Source: Ancylostoma caninum
Taxonomy: Eukaryota; Nematoda; Chromadorea; Rhabditida; Ancylostomatidae
Direction: 5' to 3'
Assembly (NCBI GenBank): GCA_037903475.1
Contig: JBAJFG010000041.1
Coordinates: 992,001 to 1,056,000 of the forward strand
DNA length: 64,000 nucleotides
Shown: positions 12,561 through 23,150 of the stretch, in pieces
Position numbering within the stretch: position 1 is the stretch's first letter
Layout: every line of letters begins with the position of its first letter
Made by a program: the position numbers and the translations under genes
Notes under the pieces: model-generated
What the model was told of the DNA's origin: nothing
What the model saw: only the letters and a program-made list of their open reading frames with translations
Databases searched by the model: none

Positions 12561-13056
12561 AGTGCTGTGCTTAAATTTCTTTTATTTTTGGTTTCTTCTG
12601 AATGGCCTCATTCGTGCAAACGGTCGAGTTCTAAAATTGTAATCCTTCTACTTATTTGTTGCAGCTGCGGTTCCAGTAATTTGCTCGCCTTCTAGCTGTG
12701 GAATCTGAACTATTTATCATTTTGAGCACGCGTCGATCTATTGCAAAATGAGGAGGTATGCAACACTGAACTTCAAATTTGGAACAAACAAGATGCGCGC
12801 GATCGACATTCGTTCACCAGGTGTTTAGCTAAGCCTTAGGTAGCAAGCTTCTAACATGTACTGTGTAATACGTATCCAAGTGAAAATTCCGGGCAGCGTT
12901 CTTCTTGCATGATGTTTGGAATGACTGTCAGGATGTTTCGACTCCGCCCAATTCGTCAAGTCTACGTGCCAAAAACAAAATAGTGATTTCTTGTGATTTG
13001 TAATGTCTTTGCAAAAGTTTGCATTAGGAGCGGGAACCGATTCGTTGACGATCACC
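12561..13056. other. Non-coding spacer
   Basis: No gene recognised. The part from about 12940 to 13080 (CTTTGCAAAAGT...TTAGGAGCGGGAACCGATTCG) is related to about 3890-4000 (CTTTGCAAAAGTC...TTAGGAGTTCGGACCGATGCG), so another dispersed repeat ends here, next to the reverse transcriptase fragment. Confidence 0.45.
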
Positions 13057-13500
13057 TCATGTAATTCTGTCGCTAAAGACCGTTAGATAAGAACTAAAAG
13101 TCATAAAATATTCTTTTGTCGTGATTGTTCCTGGCAGTGGGAATCTCTTTATGGGAAAGCCGAAGAAGTCAGTTTTATCATACATTCTTGTAATTATTAT
13201 ATTGTTGTTTATACTAATGTCTAAATCTAAGTAATTGCATGCATAATCAGTTATATGTGTGGTTTCCAATGATAATACTCTTCGATATACATCTGTCAAT
13301 AATTTTGAAATAGTATTGTCTGTAGTATTATGTACAATGAGAAGATCATCCATGTATCTGTATGGGAAGAAGTAAATATCAGAATATGGGTAGTTTTTTG
13401 TATAGACATATTCGTAATATGATAAGGTGAGGTCCGCCAAAAGTGGACTGACATCGCACGCGATTTGACTCCCCGTAACTTCATATCCATGAAAGTCCCT
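13057..13500 (-). pseudogene. Reverse transcriptase fragment of a retroelement
   Basis: The minus-strand frame reads DVSPLLADL, then YRYMDDLLIV, which is the polymerase YxDD motif, then YLDLDI and a YDKTDFFGFPIKRFP segment. This order (palm motif, catalytic Asp pair, then a YDK-D-F segment) fits the reverse transcriptases of Penelope-like or related mobile elements; I cannot fix the family by eye. Only about 145 residues remain. The upstream part is closed by an in-frame TGA, and no fingers, integrase or endonuclease domain is visible, so this is a dead 5'-truncated copy. The fragment ends at a TAA at 13057-13059 of the window complement. Confidence 0.7.
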
Positions 13501-14619
13501 TCTTCATTTTCAGTCCCAGCGACGTCAGCGGCGAGCATGATAACTCTCCGTGGCCTAACTAACACGAAGCAGCTCCCCTTTCTCGTTTTTCATGCAGAAA
13601 AAAGTATGCATGCCTTATTACTTGTCGTTTGGCTTCGTCAATTATCGGCAGAACTAGTTTGGTTTTATTTTGCCAGAGAAACACTTGCAGAACTGATTTA
13701 TGGCGTAAGTTCACTTATAGCTTAAAACATCATCAATTGAAATTCCTGAGCCGAAAAAGCCTGTTCTCATGAAAACGTTATTATTAGGTTGTAACGTAAG
13801 TTTCCGCTGATTTCGCTTAGGCATCTTCAAAGGCTTCTTATAAATGAAAACCCATTAAATTTAGCACATATCTGGATACTGTGTTAAAGCGCATGATTCC
13901 GCGAACATACTAGACTGTGGAAACCGATTTTTTCATCTTATTTTGAAGATGTAATTGACTTCGGAGTGAACCCTTCAAGAATGTAAATTCGGTAACTGCA
14001 CGAGTAATAATTTTACCATAACCTTGCAAGAGACTAACCAAGTTTGGAAGGAGTAATTTCGAGGCCATTCTTATTCTTCCTGATGCTTTCCCTCCCCATT
14101 TTATTGTCGATTGGTCTCACAATCAGGCACGGGCACCAAACTTGGTAACCCAAAATTTCGATTATGCCGTTTTTCTCTCTGGAGTTGAAGCGAATCGAAG
14201 TGGGATTCCTTCCACTGTAGCTACAAACATCAACTGTTTGCGGACATTTATCGATGAAATTTCAGAACAAGTTCCAGGTGCTCTGTTGAAATCATAGCAT
14301 TTTGCCACACTACAGAGGGCGCCTTAACTGTGTTGGTTGAACTCGCTGGAAATAGTAAGAGCTCGCTGAGGCATTTTTAATTGTGCATTATGTATCATAA
14401 ATCTAGCTCTAACCATGCGCTGGTTATCAGATCAAGAATGTTTGATGAGCAAGAACGGATTTGCCAAATTCAGTTACCTTTAGCACTGCCCGACTCAGCT
14501 CTTTGCCTCGCAGTCCCTGGATTTTCGAAGCAGGAGAGTCAGCTCCTGCTATAAAACCGCAAAAGAACAATGAGTGTTGTGGTCCATACTTCGCTTGGTA
14601 TCTTTTTTTACATGTTCTT
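13501..14619. other. Non-coding stretch, no gene recognised
   Basis: No family motif or exon chain was found on either strand. The open frame ending at 13725 overlaps the reverse transcriptase fragment and has no protein signature. Confidence 0.4.
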
Positions 14620-14620
14620 C

Positions 14621-14701
<81 letters not shown>

Positions 14702-14702
14702 C
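14620..14702. repeat. (TTA)n microsatellite
   Basis: About 80 bases of uninterrupted ATT/TTA trinucleotide repeat. It generates artificial poly-Leu, poly-Tyr and poly-Ile open frames on the two strands, which are not genes. An uninterrupted array of this length is likely polymorphic in length. Confidence 0.97.
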
Positions 14703-15847
14703 TTATTGTCAGTTGCAGTATAACAACTTCTCACACAGATGATCTCATACATCTCATCCACTTTGTGTTTTCATTTCTTTCAGGAGAAGGAACTCTTTTT
14801 TTGGTCACTCTATGCCAACATATTGTACTACAGGACTAAAAAACGAAGATGGCCACCTGATATGAGTTCAACGAGGAGGGCTTTGAATACGGTTTGACTT
14901 GATCAAAAATTGCAACCATAGAGGCCCCTACAAAAAGCTTTTTTTCGGCGTTGGCGTCGATTTCGCAGAGAACAATAAACAAGCAGAAAATTGCGAGGGA
15001 TCACGTAACCTGTTTCTAAACTAAAAGGCAGGCAATCCACCTTTCGCGAGAATGCTGGTGAGGAAGAGCGTCTGAGGGACGAAGGTGCTGCCAGCTATTC
15101 TTCTGCACAGGAGCTTCATAGGATGAGCAGTTTCTGCCCCAGAGTGCTCCATTCGCTCTGTATTCCCATCATGAAGTCCCTATTCAGTCAGAACATTCCG
15201 TAACTTTCATGGTATTAACCGAGTTTAGTATGTTGAATTGTCAAAATGAGCACCAATTCTGACATCTTTATTGAACATGATAGCTTTGCTGGACTTTATA
15301 TTCGACCATCTACTTCTTGAACCCCATATGATATATGCACTGGAGACAAGCGTGACTTGTAGCAGCCAAAGCGAGAATCTGAACGCATGAATTTTGTGCT
15401 CACTATCACGAACATGGCTTAAAGCTGAAATATTCGGTGGGTGCAAAACATCTTTTCGTTTTTTTAAAATACAAAACTCTTTAACCTTCCCAAGTGTCGT
15501 GTAACAGCTGATATGCTGAGCTGACACTAAGCACTGTCTATGTGCAGCAGCTATTTGTTCCAGAAAGTCGAAGGCGTTTCAACAGAAAAACGATAAAGGA
15601 GCAATAGTTCCATTTTCTGGGCAGCCAAATTGCCAAATTTCATGTTCAGGACCTGCCTCAAATTTCAGTAACTTTGCTGGGAAATGGTTCACCATCCATC
15701 ACATTCTTCAGGAATTTTGCGGTAAGAGTAAGAGTACCTCCTTTCTGGGCTCTAGAAACTCTTACTACGCAAGACAAAAGAACTGCCAAACAAGAAGTTT
15801 CAAAAATGGCAGTTTCCGATTTTCCTCGCCTCTGGTATTGCCTAACA
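14703..15847. other. Non-coding stretch, no gene recognised
   Basis: The minus-strand frame at 15225-15527 and other short frames have no recognisable domain. Nothing else is supportable before the left arm of the large palindrome. Confidence 0.4.
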
Positions 15848-15895
15848 CCCGTAAAATGTATTGCCAGGCACGTTCTATCGCCAAATGTGTAGCCA

Positions 15896-16453
15896 TCATA
15901 ACACATCCCACACCATCCCTACTTCTACTTTTCTCAGCTTGGGCTTCGCGCGCCTGGCGTTCAAACCCTGTAGGAATGTGATCAAGGAAAACGAGATCAT
16001 ACCATCATAGCGTAGATGACGACGTAAGCGTTCATGACGAACTGTCTCCAAAGGCCTGAAGTCTGACAAACTACGGAGTTGACAGTTTATGATGGAGCAT
16101 GAGATTAGAAACGTATCACTGCCAAAAAGACTGCCTCTGAGCTTTGTATCTAACATTCGCTGAGATACGTCAATCACACCGAGAATGAAATGTGAATCAC
16201 GGCTCAAACTTCGCATTAGAACATATGCTACGGAGCACATTGAAGTGAAAGCCTCATGTAGAAGAAGACTACCACATCCCCCGGAAGGGCGGTTGCTGCC
16301 GGTCCACGTTGTGAAGGAACAAGTATTTAAATGGATTTGAAGAGAGCCTAATGGAACAAATGGAATGCAAATGTGAAAAGAAGCATTACATGTAGGTTCA
16401 GACATAATTTTGGTGCAAGAGACCACTAGACAAATGTAAAAGTTGACGCTCAA
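15896..16453 (-). CDS. Unrecognised 185-codon open frame in the palindrome left arm
   Basis: The frame starts with MSVNFYICLV and ends with KVEVGMVWDVL. It is the longest uninterrupted frame in the element, and its counterpart in the right arm is broken by a one-base deletion (ACCGGCAGC versus ACCGCAGC) and has lost one codon (GTGGTC versus GTC). I see no known domain, signal peptide or catalytic motif. Since the two arms are nearly identical, conservation between them is not evidence of selection. It may be chance, or a remnant of an element-encoded protein. Confidence 0.25.
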   Translation of the reverse strand: MSVNFYICLVVSCTKIMSEPTCNASFHICIPFVPLGSLQIHLNTCSFTTWTGSNRPSGGCGSLLLHEAFTSMCSVAYVLMRSLSRDSHFILGVIDVSQRMLDTKLRGSLFGSDTFLISCSIINCQLRSLSDFRPLETVRHERLRRHLRYDGMISFSLITFLQGLNARRAKPKLRKVEVGMVWDVL

Positions 16454-17051
16454 TACGCGTAGCCAAGTAATGCATTGCTGTTAAAGCACTCATAGGCCTG
16501 GAGGTTTTTTTCTGGCCTAATACGATTTGGAAGGGGCAAAGATACCAAAACGATCTACAGCTGATTGAGTATGCCCAGGCAGCCAATAGCTGTAAGAAAG
16601 TTTACCCGACGGATCTACTGGCGCGTAAGGGGTGCGTCGTCGCAGAAGTAAGAGAGCAACCCAGGGTTGTAGCTACTGCTGTAATTTGGGTGCTCTGCGA
16701 TGAGCGCTACAAATATGTTGAGAGACGAATCAACCCATTGAATGTGTTCTCCGGCGCCCAAAGTGAGAAGTCGCTATGAGATGGATCAACCGTTGTGTAA
16801 GCGATGTGCGGGCACCCAAGATCGCAATGAAGTGGATCCCGCGTGGGTGGAGAGAATGGTGCGTACTCTGGGAGATTTTACGCAACTGGAAAGTGAGCGA
16901 ATCAAGTTCCAAAAAAAAGGCCTGCCTGAGGGTCTAGTTCTGGCAGAGCGGTCTGCCACTGCGTCAATGTGAGGAAATCTCGCAGTTACAAAGAATGTCC
17001 AGAATCGCAGAAAAGATAGAAATAAAGCTAGTTTCGAAAAGTTGATCCATA

Positions 17052-17357
17052 TCATAGCGACTTCTCACTTTGAGCGCCGGAGAACCCATTCAATCGGTTG
17101 ATTCGCCTCTCAACATATTTGTAGCGCTCATCGCAGAGCACCCAAGTTACAGCCGTAGCTACAACACTGGGTTGCTCTCTTAATTCTGCGACGAAGCACC
17201 CCTTACGCGTCAGTAGATCCGTCAGGTAAACTTTCTTACAGCTATTGACTGCTTGGGCATCCTCAATCAGCTGTAGATCGTTTCGGTATCTTTGCCCCTT
17301 CCAAATCGTATTAGGCCAGAAAAAAAACCTCCAGGCCCATGAGTGCTTTAACAGCAA
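17052..17357 (-). CDS. Unrecognised ~100-residue frame, also present in the left arm
   Basis: Running inwards on the minus strand of the right arm, it contains FFWPNTIWKG, NSCKKVY and CDERYKYVERRIN. The left arm carries the equivalent plus-strand frame at about 16500-16780 with several amino acid differences. A separate plus-strand frame continues through the central spacer (CKRCAGTQDRNEVDPAW up to 16969). The composition looks more protein-like than the other frames, but no family is recognised. It could be part of a decayed transposon gene that once spanned arm and centre. Confidence 0.25.
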   Translation of the reverse strand: MLLKHSWAWRFFFWPNTIWKGQRYRNDLQLIEDAQAVNSCKKVYLTDLLTRKGCFVAELREQPSVVATAVTWVLCDERYKYVERRINRLNGFSGAQSEKSL

Positions 17358-17980
17358 TGCATTACTTGGCTACGCGTATTGAGCGTCAACTTTTACATTT
17401 GTCTAGTCTCTTGCACCAAAATTATGTCTGAAACTACATGTAATGCTTCTTTTCACATTTGCATTCCATTTGTTCCATTAGGCTCTCTTCAAATCCATTT
17501 AAATACTTGTTCGTTCACAACGTGGACCGCAGCAACCGCCCTTCCGGGGGATGTGGTAGTCTTCTTCTACATGAGGCTTTCACTTCAATGTGCTCCGTAG
17601 CATATGTTCTAATGCGAAGTTTGAGCCGTGATTCACATTTCATTTTCGGTGTGATTGACGTATCTCAGCGAATGTTAGATACAAAGCTCAGAGGCAGTCT
17701 TTTTGGCAGTGATACGTTTCTAATCTCATGCTCCATCATAAACTGTCAACTCCGTAGTTTGTCAGATTTCAGGCTTTTGGAGACAGTTCGTCATGAACGC
17801 TTACGTCGTCATCTACGCTATGATGGTATGATCCCGTTTTCCTTGATCACATTCCTACAGGGTTTGAACGCCAGGCGCGCGAAGCCCAAACTGAGAAAAG
17901 TAGAAGTAGGGATGGTGTGGGATGTGTTATGATGGCTACACATTTGGCGATAGAACGTGCTTGGCAATACATTTTACGGG

Positions 17981-18365
17981 AGAATTCGTCAAGATCCTGT
18001 TTAACAATACATAAGCGGAAGAATCTGAAAATCAAGAAAAATGCAGCTCGCACCGTAATGCTGATGTAATTTCTCTACGCATACATTCGCTTTGTAATTT
18101 GGAGTGAGCTCAACCTCGAATAATTTGAGGTTGTTCTTGCTGCCTACATATTTGTGAAACGGTCTGATATCGAACTGATATCGAAGATTCGAGCCGGTGG
18201 ACCAGGCTCTATAGGTAGTGATATGAAAATTGGAGACAAGGTTTTTTGTGACATGCCAATTCCACCAGGTGTGGTGTTGGGTTCTGAAAATCAGCGCAAT
18301 ATAGGGAAACTTAAAAGTTTACGGGTGTCTATATATTTATGAAACGCACTGTATATACATTAGAG
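17981..18365. other. Non-coding spacer
   Basis: No gene recognised. The segment from about 18150 to 18345 contains GGTCTGATATCGAACTGATA and a 62-codon open frame without a known motif. Confidence 0.4.
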
Positions 18366-18485
18366 TTTTGACCAAATCGAATAGAAATCGAATATCTATT
18401 CGAATGTTCGGATATACGAAAATTCGCGAATCCAAAAAATTCGAAGGTTCGAATATTCGAAAATTTTAGGTCGAAAATTCTAATA
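18366..18485. repeat. TTCGAA-rich palindromic array, copy 1
   Basis: A run of degenerate units built from ATTCGAA and TATTCGAAxATTCG. The unit is itself palindromic, so the same words read on both strands. A longer array of the same kind is at 19796-20010. Confidence 0.8.
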
Positions 18486-18671
18486 TTTGGAATTGTTTTG
18501 CGTCGCAACTGTTATTTGAGTTCTATTTTCTCGCTGAAGAACCGTTCCAATTGAAACCCCAGTCCAATTTCTCATTTCAATCCCAATTTTCCCAAAAATC
18601 TGCTCATATCTTTGCACGCATTCTAATGCCACCAACTGCATTTGAAAGCTTTGAAACTGCAATCCTACGAG

Positions 18672-18918
18672 CAGTGGCGGACGCAGGGGGGGGGTGGAGG
18701 GGGCACGCGCCCCCCCCCTGAGAATGGGTCGCCAAATTTTCGAAATTACTTTACAATACAAATAAAAATCTTGTGTTAGTTTATTTTTAATTGTTTATTT
18801 TTATTATTATAATTAATATTATTATTAATTTTATTTTCCGTCTGGGTCCCCAAAACGGCGGAGACCCCACTTTTCTTCCCACGCCCCCCCTCCCGCCCAC
18901 TTTCTGCGTCCGCCACTG
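18672..18918. mobile_element. hAT-like MITE (family M1), copy 1, intact with 8-base target duplication
   Basis: The 247-base element begins CAGTGGCGGACGCAG and ends with the exact complement, CTGCGTCCGCCACTG. It is flanked on both sides by CCTACGAG (18664-18671 and 18919-18926), an 8-base target duplication as made by hAT-superfamily transposases. The interior is a C/G-rich run near each end and an AT-rich middle; it encodes nothing. Other copies lie at 34047-34289 and 50013-50975. Confidence 0.92.
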
Positions 18919-18926
18919 CCTACGAG

Positions 18927-19795
18927 GTATACAATATTGGCGACGAAGATCTCTCCGCTGAAACCAACGTATGTACTTTTCTATACACTTGAGAAACCAG
19001 CAGTTTCAACTAAATTTCTCATTATTCAAGCCTTTCCTCCAGAACTATGTAAGTGAAGTAAGTGAACTGCAAACTATAATAATAAAATTTACACAGCATT
19101 CTTTCCTATATTTAGCTGATTTCCGACTACTGCTTCATTCAAACTCTTTCTAAGTACATAAGCGTTAGTTATGGAGTTCAAAGTTCACACAAAATCTTGA
19201 GATCCTCTTGATCCTTTTTTCCTAAACATACTCCGACTTCTTGTTATAGAAGTTCCATTGGTTTTGACGTTCAACGTACAAGCATGCAGTTGGTAAACAG
19301 AAGTAATAATGGGGAACGGTGTAACACGCAGTGTTTGTTTATATCGCTCACGCTTTTTTGTTGATAGCTGTAAGCTCATTCATGATTAAGGTAACTGAGT
19401 CACTATTCTATGTACCCAACATTATTTTTACCGCCTCAATAGCTCCACATTCACTACTATAGCACGTTTTGTTGAACTACAACACATAGATATTAAAGCG
19501 AAAGCCTTTTCACGGGCGACGGGTTTCATCCACTCTACGATCCTTTAATGATGGTTACAGACCTCAAGTGAGATAGGCGTTCTTAAGCTTAGGAGTTTCA
19601 ACCAGTTGCAATTCTAAAACACATAAGGGACCAACTCCACAGCACCACAAGCTTCCACTCATGAGAAGGTTGTGAGAAATTCCAAAACGGCAAATGAAAC
19701 TCACTACCCGAAAAGTTTCATGCCCGTTGTGATTGGCAAACATATCGCCTTGTTCGCCTACATGCATGGGTACAAAATGTTTTTACCAAATGGAA
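18927..19795. other. Non-coding stretch
   Basis: No gene recognised between the MITE and the second TTCGAA array. Short frames at 19185-19767 on the minus strand have no family features. Confidence 0.4.
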
Positions 19796-20010
19796 TGTTA
19801 TTCGAATAAATATTCGAACATTCGAGTACTCGGAAGTTCGAATATTCGAAAATTCGGCGCTTCGCAAAAATTCGAATATTCCAATATTCAAAAATTCGGG
19901 GATCCCCGGAAATTCGAAAATTCGAATATTCGAGTATTCGAAAATTCGATGGTTCGCAAAAATTCGGAAATCCGAATGTCCGAATATTCGAAAAATATTT
20001 CCGAATGTAA
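19796..20010. repeat. TTCGAA-rich palindromic array, copy 2
   Basis: About 215 bases of units such as TTCGAATATTCGAAAATTCG, separated by short variable words (GGCGCTTCGCAAA, GGGGATCCCCGG). Spurious frames on both strands are rich in FEYSNIR-type peptides. The array is followed at 20036-20070 by AATAAATA simple repeats. Confidence 0.85.
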
Positions 20011-20599
20011 AACTTCAATATACATCACCTATGATGGAATAAATAAATAAGAGAATAAATAAATAAATTGAAGATGAACTGTCTCTGTCTTGAAAAATGG
20101 GATTCATTTAGCGCGTCGACTTCTAAAATGCTGTCGATATGCAGCGCGCTACGGCGAGAATTTCGAAGGCGCAGAGAGTATTCCATGGAGTGGATGATAG
20201 CATAATGCAGATTCTATGCTTTCTGGGCTTCCATTGTTGACCGATCGTTGGCAGATTGGATTCATGCTGGAGGTATTGGTGTTGATTGCAAACAATTTCT
20301 TGAAGAAAAGAGCTTGTTGCATCGACCGATCACTTCAAACATGCACCAGTCTCGCTGAAACGGGTGAAAGCTTTGTTAGCGCCGAAGACCTTCGTGAAAA
20401 TCGCGGAAGGAGACTTTTCACTCCCTTCTGAGCTCTTCATTTCTTTTTAATCAGCTGTTCGGTCGCAAACGTTTTTTGTCCTATCATATCGTCTAATGAG
20501 TTTCTGTTTCTGCACATTTACTTCTTTCATTTTCGCATACGTGCAGTTTCCATCGCTGGCATGAAAGCTTTTCTAAAAATGGTAATCCATTTACTGCTT
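20011..20599. other. Non-coding stretch
   Basis: AATAAATA simple sequence at about 20036-20070, then no recognisable gene. The duplicated block related to 6780 onward begins near 20600. Confidence 0.4.
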
Positions 20600-23150
20600 T
20601 AAGAAAAAGACAAAATGACATAATTATGGCTTGCCTGTGTTACCTCGGCGACGTACTCGAGATAATCAGTACATGGTGGCTATGAAATCGTGCCGTTTGT
20701 GTCCATGAGTTCCTTAATTTCATTCCACGAATTGGGGTCTTACGGTGGAACTTGGCATACAGTATGTTGTGCTGTTAACTAGGATACAGTTCAGCCTCAA
20801 GAATGATTTAAATAATATAGATGGAAACTCTAGAACAACTATGTTCACTATGTCATACGATGCCAAGGTGAGAATGCTAAAGTGTGGCTAGGTTTGGATG
20901 CTTCGTCCCACTGACTACTGTCTGGTGAACCTAAGAAAAGTCCACCGGAATTCCTGCGGTGTCTTGCGGTGTTCAGCACTACATCTTGTTATCCAATCAC
21001 TCGTCATTTTGTTTGAAAAATCATGCAATGATGCCTATTCGCACTTTGTGCCTCATAGTTGTATTTATCAGTAGTGCCAGTTCATTGATGGCGTGTTTCA
21101 GCCTGAATGCTCGAATACAAAGATACAATAGCTATGGAGCCCGTCTTTCTCCACTATGAAATACCCATCTATACCAGCGAAAAGGAATCTCGCTCTGTGT
21201 GGAGGGCAGTGGAAGAAATGTTGCCGAAAGACTACGTATTGGCTAAGGTTCCCATTGTGGTGTGGATTGCCACCAGGGGTATATGGAATTTTCCGATTTC
21301 CGTTTTACGCCTTCCGTTTTCTGCCCATTTTCGGCCTTTCGTTTTACGGGATTTAAAATTCTACTTCCACATATCCCTGATTGCCACGATTAGTTTGAAG
21401 AGTATATGGTCAAAAGCCCCACCTTTTGCATGTGCCCAAATTTTTACTCGCACGGACACGGTAACACCTTCTTCCCGGCTTTTTGTGAGAGTTGTTGTAA
21501 CGGTCGCTGCATGTGGCCATAATTCTCATTCATGAGATGCTCCGGAGCATTTCACCAAATATTATATTTTTCAGGTACTGTATGGTACATTAAACCCACG
21601 CACGGCGCTCTCTTCGCTAGGCCTTCGCCGGCCCTTCAAAGAACTGACGCTGGAACGACACTCCTATTTGGACGTACTGGATGTGTTCCGAGTGATTGCC
21701 ATCACCTGGGTGATGTTTAACCACACCGACAGCGAAGCGAAGGGTATCCTGGATCGTCTGCCTTCAGCAGATTTCTAGGTGACAATTCTAGCAAGTTTGC
21801 GACTACGTGGCCTCATGCCCCAGTTTATCTGTAATCAGCTTGAATTCAAAAAATCTTGAGTGGAGAGCACAGACACTTTTGCGATATGGCTTTCATTGCC
21901 GAGTAGTAGGATTGTCCTCTGCTGTACGGCCTGCAATAACTATGCGTTTTTGTTGTACATTCTGCATTGATTGAAGAATTTTATTCAGAACTCCGTTCAC
22001 AACAATCCCATGTCCGGTGCATTACTCGGGAATTTATTTATTTATTTACTTATTTATTTATTATTTACACAGCGAGGTGTGCTATTGATAAAAAACTATA
22101 AACTAGATAAAACTACCAAGCTCAAAAACAATAACATCAAGTCAAAGAAAAACTCAACCTACCTAGGTAGTTGGGCAGCAGTCTAGCACATCCATTTTCC
22201 ATTTTAGTTCATCGCTCACCCTGGCCAGGACCCGAAAACACTAGCCGGTATCTATGCCGGTCTCTGGGAAATGTACGCTCGTCCGTACACCAAATGTGGT
22301 CCATTCGTGCTGGGAATACTACTCGGGACAGCGACATTTAGCATGAAACCTCGACTGGACCGTGCCACTTCGCGACTCATCGCCAGTGCGTTCTTCGCGC
22401 TATGCGTCTGCGTCATTTATGCCATAATGCCCCAGTACTGGTATGGCGATTACTTGATGCTCTACAATCTGTACTACAGAGCCGCATTCCGTACCGTGTT
22501 CGCCCTTTGTGGAATAATCCTGGCGTTTTTTCACTATCGGAAAGGTGAGCATATATGGTATTTTATTTTTAGATTCTTCCAAACCATAGCGTGGAAGTGA
22601 CATAACTTTTGTGGCTATGACCGTATGAATGTGCTTTCCAGCAAATCGTACCCACTTGTGTGGTCGGTGCTGGCACGTCTCACCTACAACGCATATCTTC
22701 TACACATGCCAATCATCTATCTCTTCAACCACTCGCAGTACCTTCAACAAGCCGAAGGGGCAATGAGCTGATGGTAGTAGTGCCGTTCGCTACGGTTCTC
22801 AACTTCAGCGCCGCATCGTTGTTCTATTTTTCGTCGAGGTGCCTCGAGGGCATGTGACTTCATTCTGAGCGGATAATAGAAAATATTTATGCATTTGAAG
22901 TGATACGGGTCGGAAACCTTTAGTGCAACGCTTGTAATTATGTACATGATACTCGACAAATTCCTCTACATAGATTCATAATATTTGTGACCCTGCTATA
23001 TGTACATATATGCCATCCGTCCTCGTTCAGCTCTTTGCTTTATGCAATCAGCCCTTGTTCATAGCCATCCTCATTATCGCGCTCAAACGCATTCCTAGAG
23101 TCACAATCAAGTTCCTCAGAAAATTGATGATATGATTTATGTGGGTTTAT
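20600..23150 (+). pseudogene. Degenerate duplicate of the acyltransferase-3 gene
   Basis: Counterpart of the gene at 7.3-10.1 kb, including its 5' and 3' flanks. Exon relics: about 21113-21276, 21575-21778, 21989-22033 (broken off), 22208-22544 and 22642 to about 22860. Lesions: the donor after the first exon is changed (CATG|GTTAGT to CACC|AGGGGT); the next exon ends in a nonsense TAG at 21776 where the intact copy has AAG; the third relic stops after GCATTACTCGGGAATT, where about 130 bases starting with TTTATTTATT have replaced the rest; the exon equivalent to 9058-9340 is absent; a base is lost near the end of the next exon; and GGGGCAACTGAG has become GGGGCAATGAG, shifting the last exon. 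Family motifs such as FRVIAITWVMFNHTD and YARPYTKCGPF are still readable, so the duplication is fairly young. Confidence 0.9.
22034..22170. repeat. TTTATT-bounded insertion within the pseudogene
   Basis: Sequence beginning TTTATTTATTTATTTACTTA interrupts the exon relic, and homology to the intact gene resumes around TTGGGCAGCAGTCTAGCACA. A similar TTTATTTATTT run followed by unrelated sequence is at about 55858-55890, so this may be the end of a short interspersed element or only the scar of a deletion. Confidence 0.45.

Larger units (their letters stand above)
15848..17980. mobile_element. Large foldback palindrome, ~940-base arms and 250-base centre
   Basis: Left arm 15848-16790 is the inverse of right arm 17041-17980, with only scattered mismatches and a few 1-3 base gaps. 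The outer ends read CCCGTAAAATGTATTGCC and its complement; the inner ends read GTTGATCC and its complement. The centre, 16791-17040, is single copy. The same frame appears in both arms: 185 codons at 15896-16453 on the minus strand, and on the plus strand at 17379-17932, where a one-base loss breaks it. A second shared frame contains IWKGQRY and WVLCDERYKYVERRIN. I do not recognise either product. Likely an unclassified foldback element, or two copies of one long element inserted head to head. No target duplication was seen. Confidence 0.8.

Noticed and set aside
14461..14839. Poly-Leu, poly-Tyr and poly-Ile open frames
   Set aside because: They are translations of the TTA microsatellite.
19733..20050. 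FEYSNIR-repeat peptides on both strands
   Set aside because: By-product of the palindromic TTCGAA array.
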